Below are positions 35,313 to 44,533 of a stretch of 64,000 bases of DNA, one piece after another. Source of the stretch: Pseudomonas putida (GTDB lineage: Bacteria > Pseudomonadota > Gammaproteobacteria > Pseudomonadales > Pseudomonadaceae); assembly GCF_026625125.1 (NCBI RefSeq), contig NZ_CP113097.1:1488001-1552000 (forward strand). Reading direction: 5' to 3'. The position numbers and the translations under genes were made by a program. Each line of letters begins with the position of its first letter. Position 1 is the first letter of the stretch. Under the pieces are notes generated by a model, which had not been told where the DNA came from, did no database searches, and saw only the letters and a program-made list of their open reading frames with translations.

Positions 35313-35604
35313 GTTCCGGCCCTATCGCCGGCAAGCCGGCTCCCACACGGACCGCGCCAGCTTTTAGATGTTGAGCAAGACTGTTGCCCCACAGGTCCCC
35401 ACCAAGCCTGAAGACTGTGGGGTACCGGTGGGAGCCGGCTTGCCGGCGATAGGGCCCTAAGTACCCGCCAATCAATCAGCCCTGGCCACCCGGCGCCCGC
35501 ACGTTCTATCGAAGCGTGCGGAGCAACTGTCCCCCTCAAATTTCAAAAGCTGGCGCCATCCCAGGTGGGAGCCGGCTTGCCGGCGATAGGGCCCTAAGCA
35601 ACAG
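35313..35604. repeat. cluster of three REP elements
   Basis: The 306-bp gap between the convergent EamA and fumC genes holds REP palindromes at about 35322-35347 (reverse), 35427-35456 (forward) and 35566-35595 (forward). The last two share the flank GGGCCCTAA and are a duplicated unit of about 140 bp. No gene is evident. Confidence 0.82.
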
Positions 35605-35612
35605 CCAATCAA

Positions 35613-37007
35613 TCATCCCTTGCCACCGGGCGCCAGCATGTTCTCCGGCCTTACCCACTCATCGAACTGCTCGTTGGTCAGGTATTGCAACTCCAGCGCC
35701 GCCTCGCGCAGGGTCTTGCCCTCGCTGTAGGCCTTCTTGGCGATTTCCGCCGCTTTGTCATAGCCGATATGCGGGTTGAGTGCGGTCACCAGCATCAGCC
35801 CACGCTCCAGGTGCGCCGCCATCTGCTCGGCATCCGGCTCGATCCCCGCCACGCAGTGCTGCTGGAAGTTGCGGCAGCCATCGGCCAGCAGTTCGATCGA
35901 CTGCAGCAGGTTATGGATGATCACCGGCTTGAACACATTCAACTGCAGGTGCCCCTGGCTGGCGGCGAAACCGATGGCCGCGTCATTGCCCAGCACCTGG
36001 CAGGCCAGCATCGACAGCGCCTCGCACTGGGTCGGGTTGACCTTGCCCGGCATGATCGAGCTGCCCGGCTCGTTGGCCGGCAGGCGCACCTCGGCCAAGC
36101 CGGCGCGGGGGCCGGAACCGAGCAAACGCAGGTCGTTGGCGATTTTCATCAAGGCGACCGCCAAGGTTTTCAGTGCCCCGGCCAGGCTGGTCAACGGCTC
36201 GTGGCCGGCCAAGGCGGCGAACTTGTTCGGCGCGGTGACGAACGGCAGGCCGGAGAGGGCGGCCAGCTCAGCAGCGATGGCTTCGGCGAACCCCTGCGGG
36301 GCATTGAGCCCGGTACCCACGGCAGTACCGCCCTGGGCCAGCTCGCACACCGCCGGCAAGGTGGCGCGGATGGCGCGCTGGGCGTAGTCCAGCTGGGCAA
36401 CGAAGGCCGACACCTCCTGGCCGAAGGTGATGGGCGTGGCGTCCATCATGTGTGTGCGGCCGGTCTTGACCAGTTTGTGGTGGCGCGCCGCCAGCTCCGC
36501 CAGCCCCGAAGACAGCTCGGCGATCGCCGGTAGCAGTTGCTCGTGCACCGCCTGTGCTGCGGCGATGTGCATGGCGGTGGGGAAGCAGTCGTTGGAGCTC
36601 TGCGAACGGTTGACGTGGTCGTTAGGGTGCACCGGCGCCTTGCCGCCGCGGCCTTGGCCAGCGAGCTCGTTGGCCCTCCCGGCGATCACCTCGTTGACGT
36701 TCATGTTGCTCTGGGTGCCGCTGCCGGTCTGCCACACCACCAGCGGGAACTGGTCATCGTGCTCACCGGCCAACACTTCGTCGGCCGCCTGCTCGATCAG
36801 CCGGGCGATGTCCGCGGGCAGGGCGCCATTGCGGTCGTTGACCCTTGCCGCGGCCTTCTTGATCAGCGCCAGGGCGTGCAGCACCGGTAGCGGCATGCGT
36901 TCCTTGCCAATGGCAAAGTTGATCAGCGAGCGTTGGGTCTGTGCGCCCCAGTAGGCGTGCTCCGGAACTTCGACCGGGCCCAGGCTGTCTGTTTCGATAC
37001 GGCTCAT
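35613..37007 (-). CDS. fumC: class II fumarate hydratase
   Basis: A 464-residue iron-independent fumarase of normal length. The signature [13 protein letters not shown] (near residues 316-328) and the substrate-site motifs [11 protein letters not shown] (near 187) and [12 protein letters not shown] (near 98-110) are intact. It interconverts fumarate and malate in the TCA cycle. Such fumarases are typically used under iron limitation or oxidative stress; no Fur box was convincingly seen upstream. Confidence 0.96.
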   Translation of the reverse strand: MSRIETDSLGPVEVPEHAYWGAQTQRSLINFAIGKERMPLPVLHALALIKKAAARVNDRNGALPADIARLIEQAADEVLAGEHDDQFPLVVWQTGSGTQSNMNVNEVIAGRANELAGQGRGGKAPVHPNDHVNRSQSSNDCFPTAMHIAAAQAVHEQLLPAIAELSSGLAELAARHHKLVKTGRTHMMDATPITFGQEVSAFVAQLDYAQRAIRATLPAVCELAQGGTAVGTGLNAPQGFAEAIAAELAALSGLPFVTAPNKFAALAGHEPLTSLAGALKTLAVALMKIANDLRLLGSGPRAGLAEVRLPANEPGSSIMPGKVNPTQCEALSMLACQVLGNDAAIGFAASQGHLQLNVFKPVIIHNLLQSIELLADGCRNFQQHCVAGIEPDAEQMAAHLERGLMLVTALNPHIGYDKAAEIAKKAYSEGKTLREAALELQYLTNEQFDEWVRPENMLAPGGKG

Positions 37008-37162
37008 GCTGCGTTCACTCCCCTGTCAGTCAGAATCAGCAGTTTAGGCCCCCATGCGATCGCGCGGTTCAATCGCGCTTCGTGCCACTTGAGCGCTGCC
37101 CCCTGGCGGGAGCAGAATGCTCATCTCTGAGGTAACGCCTCCCCCTCCTTGAAGGATATGCA

Positions 37163-37687
37163 ATGACCCGTCTCCGTGCCCTCTGTGCTGCCGTCGCCCT
37201 GGCCTGTGCCAGCGGCCAGGTGCTCGCTGCCACTGCCAGCCACAACGCTGCCGCCGAGAAATTCCTGACCCTGGCCAACGCTGACAAGCTGGGCACCCCG
37301 GTGTACATGCAAGTCCAGCAGATGTTCGCCCAGCGCTTCGCCCAGACCAAGGCCCCGGCCAGCAAGCAGTCGGTGCTCGAGAGCTACCAGGCCAAGGCCA
37401 ACGCCGCGCTGGACAGCGCCATCGGCTGGAACAAGCTCAAGCCGAAGATGGTCGACCTGTACACCCAGACCTTCACCGAGCAAGAGCTCAAGGACCTGGT
37501 CAAGTTCTACCAGTCGCCACTGGGCAAGAAAGTCCTCACCCAGATGCCCAAGGTCACTCAGCAGTCGGCCCAGCTGACCCAGCAGAGCCTGGAGCCGGCA
37601 GTGCCGGTGGTGAACAAGCTGCTCGAAGACATGACCAAAGAGCTTGACCCCAATGCCGGCAAGGCCGCCGCCCCTGCCAAGAAGTGA
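37163..37687 (+). CDS. DUF2059 periplasmic protein
   Basis: A 174-residue secreted protein. The signal peptide MTRLRALCAAVALACASGQV ends near LAA-TA (residue 23). The mature part is helical and contains the DUF2059 pattern (YTQTFTEQELKDLVKFYQSPLGKKVL, in part), then a Lys/Ala-rich tail. Function unknown. GAAGGAT precedes the ATG. It is followed after 10 nt by a BolA-family gene, so the two are probably cotranscribed. Confidence 0.9.
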   Translation: MTRLRALCAAVALACASGQVLAATASHNAAAEKFLTLANADKLGTPVYMQVQQMFAQRFAQTKAPASKQSVLESYQAKANAALDSAIGWNKLKPKMVDLYTQTFTEQELKDLVKFYQSPLGKKVLTQMPKVTQQSAQLTQQSLEPAVPVVNKLLEDMTKELDPNAGKAAAPAKK

Positions 37688-37697
37688 GTGACGCGCG

Positions 37698-37997
37698 ATG
37701 ACCATGCAGCAACGCATCGAGCAGCAGCTTGCCGCCCTGGCGCCGCAGCACCTTGAAGTGCTCAACGAAAGCCACATGCACAGCCGTGGCCAGGAAACTC
37801 ACTACAAGGCGGTGATCGTCAGCGAGCAGTTTGCCGGGCTCAACAGCGTCAAGCGCCACCAGAAGGTCTACGCCACCATGGGTGAGCTGATGGGCCAGAT
37901 CCATGCCCTGGCCATCCACACCTACACCGACGAGGAGTGGGCGAAGGTGGGCGTCGCGCCTGCGTCGCCGGTGTGTGCAGGCGGCGGCAAGCACTGA
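37698..37997 (+). CDS. BolA-family protein
   Basis: A 99-residue BolA-fold protein. The family core (LEVLNESHMHS, then ETHYKAVIVSEQFAGLNSVKRHQKVYA) and the conserved His in AIHTYT are present. BolA proteins pair with monothiol glutaredoxins in Fe-S/iron handling or act as regulators. This one is closer to BolA proper than to IbaG. It sits just after a DUF2059 gene and before a REP cluster. Confidence 0.92.
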   Translation: MTMQQRIEQQLAALAPQHLEVLNESHMHSRGQETHYKAVIVSEQFAGLNSVKRHQKVYATMGELMGQIHALAIHTYTDEEWAKVGVAPASPVCAGGGKH

Positions 37998-38045
37998 ATC
38001 CTTTCTGTCGTTCTGGTACACTCCGCACCATTCCTAGGGGGCCGC

Positions 38046-38280
38046 TTGGCGGCCCATCGCCGGCAAGCCGGCTCCCACAGGTACAGCGCAGCCCTTGAGC
38101 ATTGCGCCGGCCTTATGGGAGCCGGCTTGCCGGCTCTCACTGGTACAGCGCAGCCCTTGAGCATTGCGCCGGCCTTATGGGAGCCGGCTTGCCGGCTCTC
38201 ACTGGTACAGCGCAGCCCTTGAGCATTGCGCCGGCCCTGTGGGAGCCGGCTTGCCGGCGATGGGCTGCAGGGCAGCCCCC
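38046..38280. repeat. tandem REP cluster with 62-bp period
   Basis: The 342-bp gap between the BolA and trhO genes holds four REP palindromes. A unit beginning GGTACAGCGCAGCCCTTGAG starts at 38080, 38142 and 38204, an exact 62-bp spacing. The first REP is inverted relative to the last three. Two internal copies carry CCGGCTCTCAC in place of CCGGCGATGGG. No gene is evident. Confidence 0.88.
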
Positions 38281-38339
38281 AGCTTTTTGCCAAACCCGGT
38301 CCGCCCCTTACGAGGGCAACCACCTGGAGATTCAACGCA

Positions 38340-39272
38340 ATGACCCACCCGATCGTCGTGGCGGCGCTGTACAAGTTCGTCACCCTTGAAGACTACGTAG
38401 AACTGCGCGAGCCCCTGCTGAAGGCCATGCTCGACAATGGCGTCAAAGGCACTCTGCTGCTGGCCAACGAGGGCATCAACGGCACCGTTTCGGCCACCCG
38501 CGAAGGCATCGATGGCCTGCTCGCCTGGCTGCGCAGCGACCCGCGCCTGGTCGATGTCGACCACAAGGAGTCCTACTGCGACGAGCAGCCGTTCTACCGC
38601 ACCAAGGTCAAGCTCAAGAAAGAGATCGTCACCCTCGGCGTACCCGGCGTGGACCCGAACAACGCCGTTGGCACCTATGTCGAGCCCAAAGACTGGAACG
38701 CCCTGATCAGCGACCCGGAAGTACTGCTGATCGACACCCGCAACGATTACGAAGTGGCCATCGGCACCTTCAAGGGCGCAATCGACCCCAAGACCGAGAC
38801 CTTCCGCGAGTTCCCCGAGTACATCAAGGCCAACTTCGACCCCAGCAAGCACAAGAAGGTCGCCATGTTCTGCACCGGCGGCATTCGTTGTGAAAAAGCC
38901 TCCAGCTACATGCTCGGTGAAGGCTTCGAGGCGGTCTATCATCTTAAGGGCGGCATCCTGAAATACTTCGAGGAAGTACCCCAGGAAGAAAGCCTGTGGG
39001 ACGGTGACTGCTTTGTCTTCGACAACCGCGTCACGGTGCGCCATGACCTGAGCGAGGGCGAGTACGACCAGTGCCATGCCTGCCGCCACCCGATCGACGC
39101 CCAGGACCGCGCGTCCGAGCACTATTCGCCAGGCGTGAGCTGCCCGCACTGCTGGGACAGCCTGAGCGAAAAGACCCGGCGCAGCGCCATCGACCGGCAA
39201 AAGCAGATCGAGCTGGCCAAGGCCCGCAACCTGCCGCACCCGATCGGTTACAACTATAAAGCCGAGGCCTGA
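38340..39272 (+). CDS. trhO: tRNA uridine(34) hydroxylase (rhodanese domain)
   Basis: A 310-residue TrhO/YceA-type protein. An N-terminal ferredoxin-like region (about 1-95) precedes a rhodanese domain (about 120-225) with the active-site loop [11 protein letters not shown]. The C-terminal part has two CxxC pairs (CHAC and CPHC) that may bind zinc. It hydroxylates U34 in certain tRNAs on the way to 5-methoxy/5-carboxymethoxyuridine. ATG at 38340 was chosen because upstream codons are REP sequence. Confidence 0.93.
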   Translation: MTHPIVVAALYKFVTLEDYVELREPLLKAMLDNGVKGTLLLANEGINGTVSATREGIDGLLAWLRSDPRLVDVDHKESYCDEQPFYRTKVKLKKEIVTLGVPGVDPNNAVGTYVEPKDWNALISDPEVLLIDTRNDYEVAIGTFKGAIDPKTETFREFPEYIKANFDPSKHKKVAMFCTGGIRCEKASSYMLGEGFEAVYHLKGGILKYFEEVPQEESLWDGDCFVFDNRVTVRHDLSEGEYDQCHACRHPIDAQDRASEHYSPGVSCPHCWDSLSEKTRRSAIDRQKQIELAKARNLPHPIGYNYKAEA

Positions 39273-39276
39273 TTGC

Positions 39277-39909
39277 ATGACTGCCCGCCTGCTCTATGTG
39301 ATGGACCCGATGTGCTCCTGGTGCTGGGGTTTTGCACCGGTGGCCCAGGCCCTGATCGCCCAGGCGCGTGAGGCGGGCGTGGCCACCCGAGTGGTGCCGG
39401 GCGGGTTGCGCCGCGGTGCCAGCCCGCTGGACGCCTCCACCCGCAAGTACATCCTCGAGCATTGGCAGGCGGTGGCCGACGCTACCGGGCAGCCGTTCGC
39501 GTTCGACAATGCCATGCCCGACGGTTTCGTCTACGACACCGAACCGGCCTGCCGTGCCCTGGTGGCCGCCCGCGAACTGGATGCCGAGCAGGTCTGGCCG
39601 CTGCTGGCGCTGATCCAGCGGGGGTTCTACCAGCAGGGCCTGGATGTCACCAGGGCGCCGCAGCTGGTCGAGCTGGCCGAACAGGCCGGGTTCGATCGCA
39701 CAACCTTCGCCGAGGCCCTGCAGGGTGCGGACGTGCGCGCCGCCACCGCAGCCGATTTCAGCTGGGTGCAGGACCTGGGTATTGCTGGCTTTCCGACGCT
39801 GCTGGCTGAGCGCAACGGCCAGCTCGCCCTGTTGACCAATGGCTACCAGCCGCTGCAAAGCCTGCAGCCCTTGCTTGCCCGCTGGCTACAGCAGGCCGCC
39901 TGTGCTTGA
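39277..39909 (+). CDS. DsbA-family (FrnE-like) thioredoxin-fold protein
   Basis: A 210-residue cytoplasmic thioredoxin-fold protein. The redox motif CSWC occurs at residues 13-16 (MDPMCSWCWGF) and the cis-Pro loop in GIAGFPTLL near 170. There is no signal peptide. It lies 4 nt after trhO and overlaps the next ABC gene by 8 nt, so these are one operon. Substrate and redox partner are unknown. Confidence 0.88.
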   Translation: MTARLLYVMDPMCSWCWGFAPVAQALIAQAREAGVATRVVPGGLRRGASPLDASTRKYILEHWQAVADATGQPFAFDNAMPDGFVYDTEPACRALVAARELDAEQVWPLLALIQRGFYQQGLDVTRAPQLVELAEQAGFDRTTFAEALQGADVRAATAADFSWVQDLGIAGFPTLLAERNGQLALLTNGYQPLQSLQPLLARWLQQAACA

Positions 39910-41734
39910 CCTGCCCGGCTCGCCCGACCCGGTGCCCGGGAAGCCCGCCCCTGTGCCTGACCGGCTGAGCTGGGCGCAAATCCGCCGTTTGGCGCTGCAC
40001 CACAAGAAACACCTCTGGGCCGCCAACCTGGTGGCCGTGCTGGCGGCCTGCTGCAGCGTGCCCATCCCATTGCTGCTGCCCTTGCTGGTGGACGAGGTGT
40101 TGCTGGGCCACGGCGATGGCGCGCTGAAGTTCATGAACCACCTGCTGCCCAGCGGTTGGCAGGTGGCGGCCGGGTATATCGGCCTGATGCTGGTCGCCAC
40201 CCTGTGCCTGCGCGTGGCCGCCCTGGGGTTCAACGTGGTGCAGGCCAAGCTGTTCGCTGGCCTTGCCAAAGACATCGTCTATCGCCTGCGCATCCGCCTG
40301 ATCGATCGGCTCAAGCGTATTTCGCTCAAGGAATACGAAAGCCTGGGTAGCGGCACCGTGACCACACACCTGGTCACCGACCTGGAGACCCTCGACAAGT
40401 TCGTCGGCGAAACCCTGAGCCGCTTCCTGGTGGCGATGCTGACCCTGACCGGCACAGCGGCGATCCTGATCTGGATGCACTGGCAGCTGGCCTTGCTGAT
40501 CCTGTTGTTCAACCCGCTGGTGATCTACTTCACCGTGCAGTTGGGCAAGCGCGTCAAACACCTCAAAAAGCTCGAAAACGACAGCACCTCGCGGTTCACC
40601 CAGGCGCTGGCCGAAACCCTGGACGCCATCCAGGAAATCCGCGCCAGCAACCGCCAAGGCTACTTCCTCGGGCGCCTGGGCCTGCGCGCCCGTGAAGTGC
40701 GCGATTACGCCGTGGATTCGCAATGGAAAAGCGACGCCAGTGGCCGTGCCAGTGGCCTGCTGTTCCAGTTCGGTATCGATATTTTCCGTGCGGCGGCCAT
40801 GCTCACGGTGCTGTTCTCCGACCTGTCGATCGGGCAGATGCTGGCCGTGTTCAGCTACCTGTGGTTCATGATCGGCCCGGTCGAGCAGTTGCTGAATCTG
40901 CAATATGCCTACTACGCCGCCGGCGGTGCCCTGAGCCGGCTCAACGAATTGCTGGCGCGTGATGACGAGCCACAATACCCGGCTGCCCGCGACCCGTTCG
41001 CCGGCCGTGAAACGGTTGGCATCGAGGTGCGCGACCTGCGTTTCGCCTATGCCGACGAGCCGGTGCTGGAGCACCTGGACCTGACCATCGCCGCGGGCGA
41101 AAAGGTCGCCATTGTCGGCGCCAGTGGCGGCGGCAAAAGTACCCTGGTGCAATTGCTGCTGGGCCTTTACAGCGCCCAGGCCGGGACCATCCGTTTCGGT
41201 GGCGCCAGCCTGCAGGAAATCGGCCTGGAGACCTTGCGTGAAAATGTGGCGGTGGTGCTGCAGCACCCGTCACTGTTCAACGACACGGTACGCGCCAACC
41301 TGACCATGGGCCGTGACTGCACGGACGAGGCCTGTTGGCAGGCGCTGCGCATCGCTCAGCTGGACGCCACCATCGCTGCCTTGCCGCAAGGGCTGGACAG
41401 CGTGGTCGGCCGCTCTGGTGTGCGCCTGTCTGGCGGCCAGCGTCAGCGCCTGGCGATTGCCCGTATGGTCCTGGCGGAGCCGAAGGTGGTGATCCTCGAC
41501 GAGGCCACTTCGGCGCTGGACGCCGCCACTGAGTACAACCTGCACCAGGCGCTGGCGCGTTTCCTGAGTGGCCGCACCACCCTGATCATCGCCCACCGCC
41601 TTTCTGCGGTGAAGCAGGCCGACCGTGTGCTGGTGTTCGATGGCGGCCATGTAGCCGAGGATGGCGGCCACCAGCAGTTGATCGCCGAAGGCGGCCTGTA
41701 CGCCAAACTGTACGGCCACCTCCAGCAGACCTGA
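39902..41734 (+). CDS. ABC exporter (fused membrane domain and ATPase)
   Basis: A 610-residue half-transporter. Six membrane helices (about 40-320) precede an ATPase with Walker A VGASGGGKST (near 408), signature LSGGQRQR (near 510) and Walker B VVILDEATSALD. The GTG start at 39902 overlaps the DsbA-like gene's stop by 8 nt; the longer frame from 39839 lies inside that gene. It would homodimerise to export a lipid, peptide or drug. No periplasmic adaptor is adjacent. Confidence 0.88.
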   Translation: MLDLPGSPDPVPGKPAPVPDRLSWAQIRRLALHHKKHLWAANLVAVLAACCSVPIPLLLPLLVDEVLLGHGDGALKFMNHLLPSGWQVAAGYIGLMLVATLCLRVAALGFNVVQAKLFAGLAKDIVYRLRIRLIDRLKRISLKEYESLGSGTVTTHLVTDLETLDKFVGETLSRFLVAMLTLTGTAAILIWMHWQLALLILLFNPLVIYFTVQLGKRVKHLKKLENDSTSRFTQALAETLDAIQEIRASNRQGYFLGRLGLRAREVRDYAVDSQWKSDASGRASGLLFQFGIDIFRAAAMLTVLFSDLSIGQMLAVFSYLWFMIGPVEQLLNLQYAYYAAGGALSRLNELLARDDEPQYPAARDPFAGRETVGIEVRDLRFAYADEPVLEHLDLTIAAGEKVAIVGASGGGKSTLVQLLLGLYSAQAGTIRFGGASLQEIGLETLRENVAVVLQHPSLFNDTVRANLTMGRDCTDEACWQALRIAQLDATIAALPQGLDSVVGRSGVRLSGGQRQRLAIARMVLAEPKVVILDEATSALDAATEYNLHQALARFLSGRTTLIIAHRLSAVKQADRVLVFDGGHVAEDGGHQQLIAEGGLYAKLYGHLQQT

Positions 41735-41735
41735 G

Positions 41736-41950
41736 CAAGCTTCAAGCTGCAAGCTGCAAGCTGCAAGCGGACCGTGTGCGGCCCTGCTTTTTCTTGCAGC
41801 TTGCGGCTTGTAGCTTGCGGCTTGCAGCTATAAGCGGACCGTGCGCGGCTCTGCTTTTTCTTGCGGCTTGAAGCTTGCGGCTTGCAGCTACAAGCGGTCC
41901 GTGCGCGGATCTGCTTTTTCTTGCAGCTTGCCGCTTACAGCTTGCCGCTC
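41736..41950. repeat. heptamer array with three tandem hairpin cores
   Basis: Forward CAAGCYN heptamers (41736-41768) lead to a core GCGGACCGTG...CTGCTTTTTCTTG, then inverted heptamers. The core plus inverted heptamers are repeated at about 41831 and 41891 in the same orientation with a period near 60 bp. It fills most of the 303-bp gap between the ABC exporter and the GGDEF-EAL gene; the remaining 87 bp hold the latter's leader. Confidence 0.82.
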
Positions 41951-42026
41951 AAATTTCCCTCCAAATAGATGGCAGATGGCCTACTCTGAGCTTGTCTAGG
42001 TTGGTTCGAGCCTTATCTGCTCAGTG

Positions 42027-42033
42027 ACAGGGA
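42027..42033 (+). promoter_or_regulatory. CsrA/Rsm-type binding motif ACAGGGA at the ribosome binding site
   Basis: ACAGGGA matches the ACARGGA core of the CsrA/RsmA consensus and overlaps the Shine-Dalgarno five bases before the ATG of the GGDEF-EAL gene (42038). Rsm binding here would block translation. Confidence 0.4.
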
Positions 42034-42037
42034 CTTC

Positions 42038-44494
42038 ATGAAGGGACATCGCACACTAGAGGCGCCAAGGCTGCTGGGTATCATCTGGCCCTTCATCGCC
42101 GTTGTAGTCTTCCAGGTCCTGCTGGGCAGCCTCAGCCTTTACGCGCTGTCGGCGGTGCGTGCCTACGTCGCCGGCGAAAGCCTGTGGTCCAAGGCCCAGA
42201 AAGACGCCATCTATTACCTGAACCTGTATGCCGAAACTGGCGATGAGCGCAATTATCAGCGCTATCGCCAAGTCATCACTGTGCCCCACGGTGACAGGCA
42301 GATGCGCGAGGTGCTCGACCAGCCAAACCCAGACCTTGACGTCGCGCGCCAGGCCGTGCTGCAAGGCGGCAACCACCCCGACGACATCGACCGCATCATC
42401 TGGTTCTACCGCAATTTCAGCCGGATCAGCTACGTGCAGGCGGCGATCGACTACTGGAATGTCGGTGACGATTACCTTAAACAACTGGATGTGCTGGGCA
42501 ACGAGATACGTGAAGGTTTTGCCAAAGGCCAGGTGGGGCCGGGCCAGGTCAGCCAATGGCGCGCTCGCATCGTCGCTATCAACGATGGTGTGACGCCAGC
42601 GGCCAAAGCCTTCAGCGATGCCCTGGGTGAAGGGTCGCGCATGCTGTTGCGGGTGCTGCTGGTCACCAACCTGCTCACCGCGCTGTTTCTCATTGGCTTC
42701 GCCTGGCGCCGGTCGAGCAAGCTGCTGGCCCAGCGCCAGGCCTTCGCCAGCGCCCTGCAGGAAGAAAAGGAACGCGCGCAGATTACCCTGCAGGCGATCG
42801 GCGATGCGGTGATCACCACCGATGTCGATGGCAGCATCGGCTACATGAACCCGGCGGCCGAGCAACTGACCCATTGGCAGGCAGGTCAGGCCCTGGGCCT
42901 GCCATTGACAGCGCTGTTCAGCCTGGTGGATGAGCACGCCCAGAGCGACAGCAGCACCCTGTTCGAACAGGTGCTCAGCGGCAGCCTCAAGGGCGGCGCC
43001 GAACATGCACGGTTGATCCAGCGCCTGGACGGCAGCACGGTTTCGATCAACCTGGTAGGTTCGCCCATCATCAGTGATGGCCAGGTGGCGGGCATTGTCC
43101 TGGTGCTGCATGACATGACCCAGGAGCGCCAGTACATCGCCAACCTGTCCTGGCAGGCGACCCATGACGCCCTGACCGGCCTGGCCAACCGCCGTGAATT
43201 CGAGTACCGCCTGGAGCAGGCCCTGAACGACCTGGTGCGCCAGGGCGGGCGGCATTCGCTGATGTTCCTGGACCTGGACCAGTTCAAGCTGGTGAACGAT
43301 ACCTGTGGCCATGCAGCCGGTGACGAATTGCTGCGGCACATCTGCGCCGTGCTGCAATCGGTGCTGCGCGAAGGCGATACCCTGGCGCGGCTGGGCGGCG
43401 ATGAATTTGGCGTGCTGCTGGAAAACTGCCCGGGCGAACAGGCCGAGCGGATTGCCGAAAGCCTGCGCCAGGCAGTGCAAAGCCTGCACTTCGTGTGGAA
43501 AGGCAGGCCGTTCGTCACCACTGTGAGTATCGGCCTGGTGCACATGGCCCAAGCCCCGGCCACGCTGGAAGCCTCCCTGCGGGCAGCGGACATGGCGTGC
43601 TACATGGCCAAGGAGAAGGGCCGTAACCGCATTCAGGTCTACCATGCCGATGACAGCGAACTGTCGATGCGTTTTGGCGAAATGGCCTGGATACAGCGCC
43701 TGCACGTTGCCCTGGAGGAGAACCGCTTCTGTTTATATGCCCAGGAAATCGCTGCGCTCTCGGCCCTCGAAGGGCCGGGGCATGTCGAGATCCTGTTGCG
43801 CCTGCAAGACGAAAGCGGCCGCACCATCCTGCCTGACAGCTTCATCCCGGCGGCCGAGCGCTATGGCCTGATGACCGCTATCGACCGCTGGGTGGTGCGC
43901 AATGTGTTTCAGGTCATTCGCCGTTGCCTGGACGAGGAGCGCGAGGGCCCGCTGTCGATGTGTGCCATCAACCTGTCGGGGTCGAGTATCGGTGACGACA
44001 AGTTCCTGGAGTACTTGCAGCGGCTGTTCGTCGAATATTCGATTCCGCCACGGCTGATCTGCTTCGAAATCACCGAGACCAGTGCCATTGCCAACCTTGG
44101 CAGTGCCATCCGATTCATCAATGAATTGAAAGGGCTGGGTTGCAAGTTCTCGCTGGATGACTTTTGTGCCGGAATGTCGTCCTTCGCTTATTTAAAACAT
44201 TTACCTGTCGACTTCTTGAAGATCGACGGAAGTTTTGTCAAAGATATGCTGGATGATCCGGTCAATCGGGCCATGGTCGAAGTCATCAATCACATCGGCC
44301 ACGTCATGGGTAAGCGCACCATTGCCGAGTTCGTCGAAACTCCGTTGATCGAGCAGGCCTTGCAGGAGATCGGCGTGGACTACGCCCAGGGCTATCTGAT
44401 CGAACGACCGCAGGTCTTCACTTGCGACAGTCTGCAGCGCCAACGGATTGCTGCACGGCCCCTGCTGCATCGGGCGCCTGGAACCTTTCGCTGA
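42038..44494 (+). CDS. membrane c-di-GMP enzyme: PAS-GGDEF-EAL
   Basis: An 818-residue protein. Two membrane helices (about 13-35 and 203-225) flank a periplasmic sensor region. A PAS domain (about 240-365), GGDEF (about 370-535) and EAL (about 550-805) follow. GGDEF is intact at 453-457, with an inhibitory I-site RxxD (REGD) five residues upstream. EAL has EIL at 584-586 and the catalytic set: N in CAINLSG, E in FEITET, DD in SLDDFCAGMSS, K in FLKIDGSFV. Both synthase and phosphodiesterase activity are possible. The layout resembles P. aeruginosa RbdA. Confidence 0.92.
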   Translation: MKGHRTLEAPRLLGIIWPFIAVVVFQVLLGSLSLYALSAVRAYVAGESLWSKAQKDAIYYLNLYAETGDERNYQRYRQVITVPHGDRQMREVLDQPNPDLDVARQAVLQGGNHPDDIDRIIWFYRNFSRISYVQAAIDYWNVGDDYLKQLDVLGNEIREGFAKGQVGPGQVSQWRARIVAINDGVTPAAKAFSDALGEGSRMLLRVLLVTNLLTALFLIGFAWRRSSKLLAQRQAFASALQEEKERAQITLQAIGDAVITTDVDGSIGYMNPAAEQLTHWQAGQALGLPLTALFSLVDEHAQSDSSTLFEQVLSGSLKGGAEHARLIQRLDGSTVSINLVGSPIISDGQVAGIVLVLHDMTQERQYIANLSWQATHDALTGLANRREFEYRLEQALNDLVRQGGRHSLMFLDLDQFKLVNDTCGHAAGDELLRHICAVLQSVLREGDTLARLGGDEFGVLLENCPGEQAERIAESLRQAVQSLHFVWKGRPFVTTVSIGLVHMAQAPATLEASLRAADMACYMAKEKGRNRIQVYHADDSELSMRFGEMAWIQRLHVALEENRFCLYAQEIAALSALEGPGHVEILLRLQDESGRTILPDSFIPAAERYGLMTAIDRWVVRNVFQVIRRCLDEEREGPLSMCAINLSGSSIGDDKFLEYLQRLFVEYSIPPRLICFEITETSAIANLGSAIRFINELKGLGCKFSLDDFCAGMSSFAYLKHLPVDFLKIDGSFVKDMLDDPVNRAMVEVINHIGHVMGKRTIAEFVETPLIEQALQEIGVDYAQGYLIERPQVFTCDSLQRQRIAARPLLHRAPGTFR

Positions 44495-44533
44495 AGTAGC
44501 GTTGGTAAATCACAGGGATCAAGGAGCTGAAAA

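Noticed and set aside
38046..38280. Short CRISPR array suggested by the 62-bp periodic repeat
   Set aside because: The spacer-like parts are themselves near-identical and the repeat is a REP palindrome.
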